Shown here: piece by piece, positions 24,681-31,035 of the stretch | How the letters are laid out: the number at the start of each line of letters is the position of its first letter | Numbering within the stretch: the stretch's first letter is position 1 | Virus record (IMG/VR): IMGVR_UViG_3300021085_000130 | Coordinates: 1-31,035 of that record | Strand: one strand, 5' to 3' | Source: a virus | DNA length: 31,035 nt | The notes under the pieces: model-generated | The model's input: the letters and a program-made list of their open reading frames with translations, nothing else | The model's database searches: none | Told to the model about the DNA's origin: nothing | Position numbers and translations under genes: made by a program

Positions 24681-26095
24681 TGAAACATAAGTTAGGAGTA
24701 TGTGTACCATACAGAAATAGAGAATTACATCTACATGAGTTTATACCCAAGGTAGGTAAATACCTGAAAGAACAAGGTATTGATTTCTGTATGTATTTTT
24801 GTCATCAAGTAGATGATAAATTATTCAATAGAGGTGCTACAAAAAATATAGCTGCTAAACATGCATTTGAAGATGGATGTGACTATATAGTATGGCATGA
24901 TATAGATATGATACCAGAAGATGGTGCTGACTATTCATACCCAGAAAAAGCTCCTAGACACATAGCTACTCAAATCCAGCAGATGGATTATGAATTAAAA
25001 TACCATGAATACTTTGGTGGTGCAGTGTTATTCACAAAAGAACAAGTTGAAGCAACTAATGGATATTCTAACGATTACTGGGACTGGGGTATGGAAGATG
25101 ATGATTTATTTTGGAGATGTCACTTAGAGGGGTTAACAAATGATACATATCTACCAGGAGAATTAAAAAATCAAAAATACCTATCTTTTAATGGTAAAAA
25201 TGCTTATGCTAAAATACCTTTTCAAAGAGAGTATAGAGGTTTAACAACTAGGTCTCATACTATTTCAGCTTTAGTTAGATGTTACCAACAGCCAGAAAAA
25301 AATGATGTATTTTTAATAGGTGCAGATAAAAGAAAATATGTTGAATACCCTATATTAAGATTACCAGGTTATGACTATGGTCTATCTTTTAATAATTCAA
25401 GAGCTTTATCATTTACTTTTTGGAATAGTTTCAACAAACACAATTACATGTGGTTAAAAAGGTACGATAAGCAATGGAGTTGGGTTACTACAGTATTAAA
25501 CACAGAAGATAGATTAGCTCATTTTTACCTTAACGGTACAGAGGTAGATTCTAAGGTAGGATTAGGTAGTCCTTCTCCTCTGAGATTTACAGGTAAGTTA
25601 AAAAGTTACGGTACTAATGATTTTTATTTAGGTACTAGTCCTTCAGAACCAGAAGAAAGTTCAGTAAAGTTTTTTAAAGGTGATGTTGCTAAGGTATATG
25701 CGTGGAACAGAGCATTAACACCTAACGAAGTTTCTAATCTACATACAGACATACCTACTGAAGGTAATATTGTTAATTTAGACTTTAAAGACCCAAAAGT
25801 ACCATTTACACCATTTGGTTGTGAAGAAAAAGTAGAAGATATCAGAATACCTAACTCAATTATACCCCATAGGGTAGAGGGTAGAATGAGATGTCTTCCT
25901 CATGAAGATGAAGGAATAGTAGACGGTAAGTTTAAAAAAGGTGAAACGACAGCTAGAAACGAAAGAAGATATATTCTTGAAATGCAAAAAGGAAGCTGGG
26001 ACTATAAAGGTGATGGTATTAAACAACTTAAATATGAACTAGTAGGGGAGAAAGAATTTACTCCTTGGGCTAAAATGATAGATATCAAATTATGA
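24680..26095 (+). CDS. Second GT7 galactosyltransferase-like enzyme with inserted LamG-like domain
   Basis: 471 residues, a paralogue of the gene before it with the same split order. GT7 N half (residues 4-160): Val-Pro-Tyr-Arg-Asn-Arg, Phe-Asn-Arg-Gly (49-52), His-Asp-Ile-Asp (73-76), Tyr-Phe-Gly-Gly (111-114), Trp-Gly-Met-Glu-Asp-Asp-Asp (136-142). LamG-like insert (about 165-375) with Ser-Phe-Asn-Gly-Lys-Asn, Phe-Tyr-Leu-Asn-Gly and Phe-Lys-Gly-Asp-Val. GT7 C-terminus from ~397: Arg-Met-Arg-Cys-Leu-Pro-His (402-408), then Gly-Asp-Gly-Ile-Lys-Gln-Leu-Lys-Tyr (444-452). The two proteins differ clearly outside motifs, so the duplication is not recent. The residue before Leu-Pro-His is Cys where vertebrate enzymes have a metal-binding Met. 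It overlaps the radical SAM start by four bases. Confidence 0.85.
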   Translation: MKHKLGVCVPYRNRELHLHEFIPKVGKYLKEQGIDFCMYFCHQVDDKLFNRGATKNIAAKHAFEDGCDYIVWHDIDMIPEDGADYSYPEKAPRHIATQIQQMDYELKYHEYFGGAVLFTKEQVEATNGYSNDYWDWGMEDDDLFWRCHLEGLTNDTYLPGELKNQKYLSFNGKNAYAKIPFQREYRGLTTRSHTISALVRCYQQPEKNDVFLIGADKRKYVEYPILRLPGYDYGLSFNNSRALSFTFWNSFNKHNYMWLKRYDKQWSWVTTVLNTEDRLAHFYLNGTEVDSKVGLGSPSPLRFTGKLKSYGTNDFYLGTSPSEPEESSVKFFKGDVAKVYAWNRALTPNEVSNLHTDIPTEGNIVNLDFKDPKVPFTPFGCEEKVEDIRIPNSIIPHRVEGRMRCLPHEDEGIVDGKFKKGETTARNERRYILEMQKGSWDYKGDGIKQLKYELVGEKEFTPWAKMIDIKL

Positions 26096-27477
26096 ATCCT
26101 GCAGAAGTAAAAAAGAAACTTGATAAGGTAGGGTGTGGTTTTTGTTTAGCTAAATGGACACAAGTTACATTGCATCTTGGTACCGGTATGACTCATTCAT
26201 GTCACCATCCATCTCCTCACAAGATACCACTAAGTGAGTTGAAACGTAACCCAACTGCACTACACAATACCAATTTTAAAAAGACTAGAAGAAAAGAAAT
26301 GCTTGAAGGTAAAAGACCTGAAGAGTGTAATTACTGTTGGAATGTAGAAGATAATTCAACATCATTTTCAGATAGAGTATTTAAATCAACAGAACCTTGG
26401 TCATTAGAAGAATTTGATAAGATTAAAGACAGTTATTGGAGAGAAGATTTCAATCCACGTTATGTAGAAGTTTCTTTTGGTAATGCATGTAATTTTGCCT
26501 GTGCTTACTGTGGACCACAATACTCATCTAAATGGGTAGAAGAAATTGAAAAACATGGAGGTTATGATACAACTCATAAATTTAACTCCATAGATGATAT
26601 CAAGGCAAGAGATCAAATGCCATATAAACAGAGAGAACATAATCCATATGTTGAAGCTTTTTGGAAATGGTGGCCTGATTTATATAAAGACCTACATACG
26701 TTTAGAATGACTGGTGGAGAACCTTTAATGTCTAAAGATGTGTTTAGAGTATTAGAGTACATACAAGAAAATTGGGAACAAAATCCTAACATATCATTAG
26801 CTATTAACACTAATTTAGGAGTACCAGATAAGTTAGTTGATAAATTTATAGCTATAGCAAAAGATTTATGTGAGAATAATAAAGTAAGAGAGTTAATTAT
26901 TTTTACTTCTGTTGAAGCAACAGGTTCTCAAGCTGAATATACAAGGTACGGATTAAAATATGATAAATTCTGGTTAAATGTAGATAAGATTCTTACTGAA
27001 CTACCTAGAGTTACTATTAACGTAATGGCAACCTTTAATGCATTATCTGTTTTTACATACGGAGATTTAATAGATAGAACCTTTGAAGCAAAAAAGAAAC
27101 ATGCTAACGGATTAAGATATTGGACATCCGCAATACAACTTGATACGTCTTACTTAAGATGGCCTACATTTCTTTCAGTAAAAATATTACCAGAAGAACA
27201 TAAAGAGTTAATATTAGATGCAGCAAAGAAAGCTCTTTACTACGGCATAAAGACTTTTACTCACGATAATTATGGTTTTTCAAATATTGAAATCCAAAAA
27301 ATGAAAAGATTATATGACTATGCAATAGGTACATCAGATTTTAATATTACTAAATTTAGAAAAGACTTTGTAAAGTTTGTTGATGAATATGATGACAGAA
27401 GGAATTTAAACTTTAGTGAAACATTTCCTGAGTTAATGCCAATGTATAACGAAACAAAAGAGACACTAAATGATTAA
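26092..27477 (+). CDS. Radical SAM protein (twitch-type, marine phage kind)
   Basis: 461 residues. The radical SAM cluster motif CxxxCxxC is Cys133, Cys137 and Cys140 (Cys-Asn-Phe-Ala-Cys-Ala-Tyr-Cys), and Gly-Gly-Glu-Pro (208-211) is the SAM-binding motif. An N-terminal domain with Cys18, Cys37 (in Ser-Cys-His-His-Pro), Cys79 and Cys82 (in Glu-Cys-Asn-Tyr-Cys-Trp) looks like a twitch-type auxiliary iron-sulfur site; such N-terminal-twitch enzymes recur in phages. A barrel half follows and the C-terminus ends with an Asp-Arg-Arg ... Phe-Pro-Glu-Leu motif shared with the 28072 gene. It should cleave SAM to a 5'-deoxyadenosyl radical; substrate is unknown. ATGA overlap with the GT7 gene before and 8-base overlap after suggest a shared pathway. 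Confidence 0.85.
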   Translation: MNPAEVKKKLDKVGCGFCLAKWTQVTLHLGTGMTHSCHHPSPHKIPLSELKRNPTALHNTNFKKTRRKEMLEGKRPEECNYCWNVEDNSTSFSDRVFKSTEPWSLEEFDKIKDSYWREDFNPRYVEVSFGNACNFACAYCGPQYSSKWVEEIEKHGGYDTTHKFNSIDDIKARDQMPYKQREHNPYVEAFWKWWPDLYKDLHTFRMTGGEPLMSKDVFRVLEYIQENWEQNPNISLAINTNLGVPDKLVDKFIAIAKDLCENNKVRELIIFTSVEATGSQAEYTRYGLKYDKFWLNVDKILTELPRVTINVMATFNALSVFTYGDLIDRTFEAKKKHANGLRYWTSAIQLDTSYLRWPTFLSVKILPEEHKELILDAAKKALYYGIKTFTHDNYGFSNIEIQKMKRLYDYAIGTSDFNITKFRKDFVKFVDEYDDRRNLNFSETFPELMPMYNETKETLND

Positions 27478-28072
27478 CATACCAATAGATGATGTTTGGG
27501 TTCTTTGGCCTACTACTATTTGCTCTTCTTTTCCGGAAGATCCTGGCAATTTGTACCTCAATGGTAAAAAACATTTTAAGTTAGAATTAGATTTTGAACT
27601 TACTGATGAAACAGACCACTATAAAGCTATCTTTAATATACTACCAGCATACACTATGTTAAAGCTTCTGAGAGATAGAATGATATTTGTTGCTTCATTT
27701 GACGACGGTACTAAAGAAGATCATAACCTACCACTTTTTGTTACCCCACACGAAAGGATATTTCTTAGTTACGAATTTGAACCAGATCAGGATATAAAAC
27801 TATTTATTAGAAATAACACTACAGGTAACGAGATTGATTTTAAAATTAATATGGAAGGTAGAAACTTCAAATATGAAGCTGAACCTTTTATAGTACTTGC
27901 TGGTGATAATATACCCGAACGTTCAGACAAAGAACACTTTACCGGTGTTACTTTTCACGAACTAAAGTTATACAGTAACGAAAGGTTGTTATCCCACCAT
28001 ACATTTGACGAATTCATTCATGATAAATCTGTAGATAAAACAGGCAATTGTAACTTTATACATAAATTTTAA
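27470..28072 (+). CDS. Stand-alone concanavalin/LamG-like protein
   Basis: 200 residues, beta-rich. The second half shows the ending typical of LamG-like domains: Phe-Ile-Val-Leu-Ala-Gly-Asp-Asn (140-147), then Phe-Thr-Gly-Val-Thr-Phe-His-Glu-Leu-Lys-Leu-Tyr-Ser-Asn-Glu-Arg-Leu (157-173), close to Phe-Lys-Gly-x-Ile-Asp-Glu of the inserts in the two GT7 genes. An earlier strand, Leu-Tyr-Leu-Asn-Gly-Lys-Lys (28-34), matches the Asn-Gly-Lys start of those inserts. There is no catalytic residue pattern. It lies between two radical SAM genes, coupled to both. It may bind glycans or hold a carbohydrate or peptide substrate. The fold call is by resemblance; identity is low. Confidence 0.5.
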   Translation: MINIPIDDVWVLWPTTICSSFPEDPGNLYLNGKKHFKLELDFELTDETDHYKAIFNILPAYTMLKLLRDRMIFVASFDDGTKEDHNLPLFVTPHERIFLSYEFEPDQDIKLFIRNNTTGNEIDFKINMEGRNFKYEAEPFIVLAGDNIPERSDKEHFTGVTFHELKLYSNERLLSHHTFDEFIHDKSVDKTGNCNFIHKF

Positions 28073-29694
28073 TGGGAGTATACGCAAAAAAACCTAATGA
28101 AACTCATCAAGAGTATAGGGACCGAGTTATAGATAAACTATCTCCTTCATTCTGTGGAGCTAAATGGTATAATGCTACTATATGGCTAGGTAACGGTCAG
28201 ACAACATCTTGTCATCACCCTCCAGCTCATAAGATACCTTTAGATGAACTAAAGTTTAGTTATAAAGCACTTCACAATACTAAGTACAAGAAGGCTGTAC
28301 GTAAGCAGATGATGGAAGGTATTAGACCTAAAGAATGTGAATATTGCTGGAAGATAGAAGATTTAGGTAAAGATAAAGTTTCTGATAGAGTTTATAAATC
28401 AGTTATATACACAGATGAGGAATTAAAAGATGCTAAAGAAGTGATGGGATATACAGAAGATGTAGATCTTAAAACTTTAGAAATAGCTTTTGATGCTAAT
28501 TGTAACTTTGGTTGTTCATACTGTAATGCATCTTTTAGTACTACTTGGCAGAAAGACATTAAAGTTAATGGTCCTTATCAAAATTTAGTATCTGATGGAG
28601 CAGCAGCATTTCAACACGATGGTTCTCATGCTATGCCATACGGTAGGAAGAACACAGATAATCCATACATAGAAGCATTTTGGAAATGGTGGGAAGCAGA
28701 ACTACAATTTAGCTTAAGAGAATTAAGAGTAACAGGAGGAGAACCTTCTATGTCTCCAGACTTCTGGAAACTAATGGAATGGTGGAAGAAAAACCCTGAT
28801 TGTAAAGTACCATTTGCAGTCAATTCAAACCTAGGTCAGAAAAAGAAACTTTTAGATGCATTAATTGAATCTTCTAAGAGTTTTAAAGATTTTAGTATTT
28901 ACACATCTTGTGAAGCAGTTGGTCTTCAAGCAGAGTATATTAGGTTTGGATTAGAGTGGGATGTTTGGTTAAAGAATATGTATAGGGTAAATCAAGAAGG
29001 TAATATCAAGACAGTCAACGTTATGATGACTATTAATGCTTTGTGTTTGTTTTCTATTACTGAGTTTATGGATGAAATGATGAAGATTAAAAAGAAATTC
29101 GGATATAAGGCAGCAGTTATGTCGTTTAATATCTTACGTTTTCCATCTTTTCAGTCTATTGTTACATTACCAAAAAATATTAGATTAGAAAGAGCAGCAG
29201 CAATGGAAGCTTGGCTTGATAAAAATTGGAACAATGGTCAAAATGGGTTTATAGATATAGAAAGAGATGCACTATTAAGACTTATTGAATATACAAAATC
29301 AGTTGATAAAGGACATGAATTTACTTCATCTATAGATACGAGAGAAAGAGACTTTAGATCTTTTTACCTACAATACGATAAAAGAAGAGGTAAAGATTTT
29401 TATGCTGCATTTCCAACCCTTAAAACTTGGTTTGACGGTATACCTGAGACTAACTTACAACCTCTCACAAAGGTGGTAGATGGTGATGATGCTAAGTCTA
29501 ATAGGTATGTAGACGGTGTATTAGAACAAGCTAAAGATGAAGGATGGATACTTAACCCACAATGGGCTAATCCAGGAGCACAAGATTTTATAGAACCGGA
29601 TGACCAACAACAAGATGATATGATTGATCTAGTAGAACAATTACAAGCAGATTCAGATAAAACATATGCAGGCAGTCAAGTTAAAAAGATATGA
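28072..29694 (+). CDS. Second radical SAM protein (twitch-type, marine phage kind)
   Basis: 540 residues, paralogue of the 26092 gene. Cluster motif Cys144-Asn-Phe-Gly-Cys148-Ser-Tyr-Cys151 and Gly-Gly-Glu-Pro at 222-225. Same N-terminal domain with Cys28, Cys47 (Ser-Cys-His-His-Pro-Pro-Ala-His-Lys), Cys89 and Cys92 (Glu-Cys-Glu-Tyr-Cys-Trp). The C-terminal core repeats Asp-Phe-Arg-Ser-Phe ... Tyr-Asp-Lys-Arg-Arg-Gly. A tail of about 80 further residues, Gln- and Asp-rich with Asp-Gln-Gln-Gln-Asp-Asp, is absent from the first paralogue and could be a docking segment. It starts in a TAATG overlap with the LamG-like gene and ends in an ATGA overlap with the third radical SAM gene. Substrate is unknown. 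Confidence 0.85.
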   Translation: MGVYAKKPNETHQEYRDRVIDKLSPSFCGAKWYNATIWLGNGQTTSCHHPPAHKIPLDELKFSYKALHNTKYKKAVRKQMMEGIRPKECEYCWKIEDLGKDKVSDRVYKSVIYTDEELKDAKEVMGYTEDVDLKTLEIAFDANCNFGCSYCNASFSTTWQKDIKVNGPYQNLVSDGAAAFQHDGSHAMPYGRKNTDNPYIEAFWKWWEAELQFSLRELRVTGGEPSMSPDFWKLMEWWKKNPDCKVPFAVNSNLGQKKKLLDALIESSKSFKDFSIYTSCEAVGLQAEYIRFGLEWDVWLKNMYRVNQEGNIKTVNVMMTINALCLFSITEFMDEMMKIKKKFGYKAAVMSFNILRFPSFQSIVTLPKNIRLERAAAMEAWLDKNWNNGQNGFIDIERDALLRLIEYTKSVDKGHEFTSSIDTRERDFRSFYLQYDKRRGKDFYAAFPTLKTWFDGIPETNLQPLTKVVDGDDAKSNRYVDGVLEQAKDEGWILNPQWANPGAQDFIEPDDQQQDDMIDLVEQLQADSDKTYAGSQVKKI

Positions 29695-31035
29695 AGGTAA
29701 AACCAAAAGATGGGAATAAAACATTTTGTATGGCCCCGTGGTCCCATACCTACTTATCACCTCAAAGTGAAAGAAGAATGTGCTGTGCTTCAAGAGAAAA
29801 AGCTGAATGGGCTACACAATACCTAGATTCAGATAAAGCAGAAGAAAATTCATTTTACAACCCAGGTAAGTTAGAAGATCATTGGAACTCAGATTATATG
29901 AAAGGTATAAGAAGAGATTTAATGGCTGGTAAAGAGATACCACAATGTCAGGTATGTAATGACCAATTACTTAACGTATCTATCTATAGAGATTACTTCA
30001 ATAAGACTCTATTTCCAAACAAGATAGACGAAGCGTTTGAGAAAACTAGAGATGATGGCCATACTGACATGCCACCTATTTCATTTGACTATAGAGTTAG
30101 GAATTTATGTAACTTTAAATGTAGAATGTGCGGTGATCAATTATCATCATCTTGGGAAGCAGAAAGAAGAGCTATGGGTGACTACGATGCTGAAGATAAC
30201 ACTGACTACTGGGCTCAAAAAAAGAATAAACCAGCAATAGAAAACTTTCAAAAAGATGTTGCAGAAGCTGAATTATGGAAAGCTGTTAAGGACGGTACTA
30301 TTGAAGAAATATATTGGGTAGGTGGTGAACCTCTGATGTGGGAAATACATTGGGAAATTATGCAGTACCTTATAGACAATGACTTAGCTAAAAATGTATG
30401 GATAAGATACAATAGTAACTTTTCTAGATCTAAATACAAACATTGGGACTTAAAAGATATGCTACCTCATTTCAAAATGGTACAAATGTGTGCTTCTATA
30501 GATGGTACTGGTGAGATAGTAGAGTATGTTAGACACGGTATAAAGTGGGATAGTTGGATTGCTAATTTTAAAAACTTTTTATTCCTTAATAAACAGTATG
30601 GTGATTACGGTATAGCTTTTGACTTAACTATAACAACTCCAGGTTTATTTAGTCTAAAAGAATTATTCGATTTAGCATTAGAGTTAGACATACATACACT
30701 GATTAAGACTACTTTTGCTTTTGATAGTAGTATAATGATGTGTCCACAGGTTCTACCAAGAGAACTATTTAACGAAGTAATAGATGATATATTGGACTAC
30801 ATCAGACCTAAGGTAGAAGCTAACCAAAAGTACAATTACTGGATAACCTGTTTAGAGGACCTTAAAAATAGACAAGTATTTTCAGAGCAATACCCAGATT
30901 GGCAAAAAGGTTTAGTACAAGGTAAGGAAAGATTAGCTAAAGTTGATAAATGGAGAAATAACGAAGACATATTAAATAATATTTACCTTAAACACAATAA
31001 AAAAGTTTACGATTGGTGGAACAGCAACATAATAT
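29691..31035 (+). CDS. Third radical SAM protein, partial (runs off the window end)
   Basis: Frame is open from the ATG at 29691 to the end without a stop, so about 448 residues are visible and the C-terminus is missing. Cluster motif Cys140-Asn-Phe-Lys-Cys144-Arg-Met-Cys147, and Tyr-Trp-Val-Gly-Gly-Glu-Pro follows near 205. The N-terminal part is closer to the canonical twitch-type family than its neighbours: Phe-Cys-Met-Ala-Pro-Trp-Ser-His (12-19), Met-Cys-Cys-Ala-Ser (30-34) and Gln-Cys-Gln-Val-Cys-Asn-Asp (85-91). It thus differs from the Ser-Cys-His-His-Pro pair upstream and may act on another substrate. ATGA coupling places it in the same operon. Confidence 0.83.
   Translation, partial: MKVKPKDGNKTFCMAPWSHTYLSPQSERRMCCASREKAEWATQYLDSDKAEENSFYNPGKLEDHWNSDYMKGIRRDLMAGKEIPQCQVCNDQLLNVSIYRDYFNKTLFPNKIDEAFEKTRDDGHTDMPPISFDYRVRNLCNFKCRMCGDQLSSSWEAERRAMGDYDAEDNTDYWAQKKNKPAIENFQKDVAEAELWKAVKDGTIEEIYWVGGEPLMWEIHWEIMQYLIDNDLAKNVWIRYNSNFSRSKYKHWDLKDMLPHFKMVQMCASIDGTGEIVEYVRHGIKWDSWIANFKNFLFLNKQYGDYGIAFDLTITTPGLFSLKELFDLALELDIHTLIKTTFAFDSSIMMCPQVLPRELFNEVIDDILDYIRPKVEANQKYNYWITCLEDLKNRQVFSEQYPDWQKGLVQGKERLAKVDKWRNNEDILNNIYLKHNKKVYDWWNSNII

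Noticed and set aside
30037-30240. A 67-codon + strand frame near the right end
   Set aside because: It lies out of frame inside the third radical SAM gene, whose motifs fix the true frame.

Overview
The window looks like part of the genome of an uncultivated T4-like (myovirus-type) tailed phage, probably marine. Every gene lies on the + strand, packing is very tight (no gap longer than about 125 bases), the DNA is AT-rich, and the left end carries a T4-type head gene block: prohead protease (gp21, partial), acidic scaffold (gp22) and major capsid protein (gp23). Almost no start codon has a Shine-Dalgarno sequence; the upstream bases are A/T-rich instead. That would fit a Bacteroidota host, but some marine cyanobacteria also use few Shine-Dalgarno sites, so the host is an inference. 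No tRNA, CRISPR array, integrase, transposon or reverse transcriptase was seen.

Layout. (1) 1-3340: gp21 C-terminus, a leader with three inverted repeats, gp22, gp23 and a strong UUCG-loop terminator. (2) 3345-6090: neck and tail-completion genes (gp13-like, a 99-residue unknown, gp14-like, gp15-like), joined by 1-base overlaps or gaps. (3) 6149-20538: about 14 kb of fibre or adhesin-type structural genes. These include a 1709-residue protein with cadherin-like and tandem ~212-residue repeats, a 1115-residue Ser/Thr/Ala-rich repeat fibre, two smaller fibre proteins, a triple-repeat (DUF7483-like) protein, and a fibre ending in an S74-type self-cleaving chaperone. Several share modules, so the region has evolved by duplication and shuffling. 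(4) 20560-31035 (runs off the end): an enzyme operon of ten genes in which each start overlaps the previous stop. It holds a glycosyltransferase-like gene, a class I methyltransferase, a GT-A glycosyltransferase, a small protein, two GT7-type (beta-1,4-galactosyltransferase-like) enzymes each with a LamG/concanavalin-type domain inserted inside the catalytic domain, three radical SAM enzymes, and a stand-alone LamG-like protein between two of them.

How the parts may work together. The motif TATTTATAAT or a close variant precedes gene groups at six places and is the best candidate for the late promoter; its reverse complement contains the T4 late element TATAAATA. The enzyme operon follows the fibre genes directly with no terminator or promoter seen between them, so it may be co-expressed with them. 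A reasonable hypothesis is that it glycosylates or otherwise modifies virion fibres, or the host surface. The most unusual elements are the split GT7-LamG-GT7 architecture and the run of three radical SAM genes.
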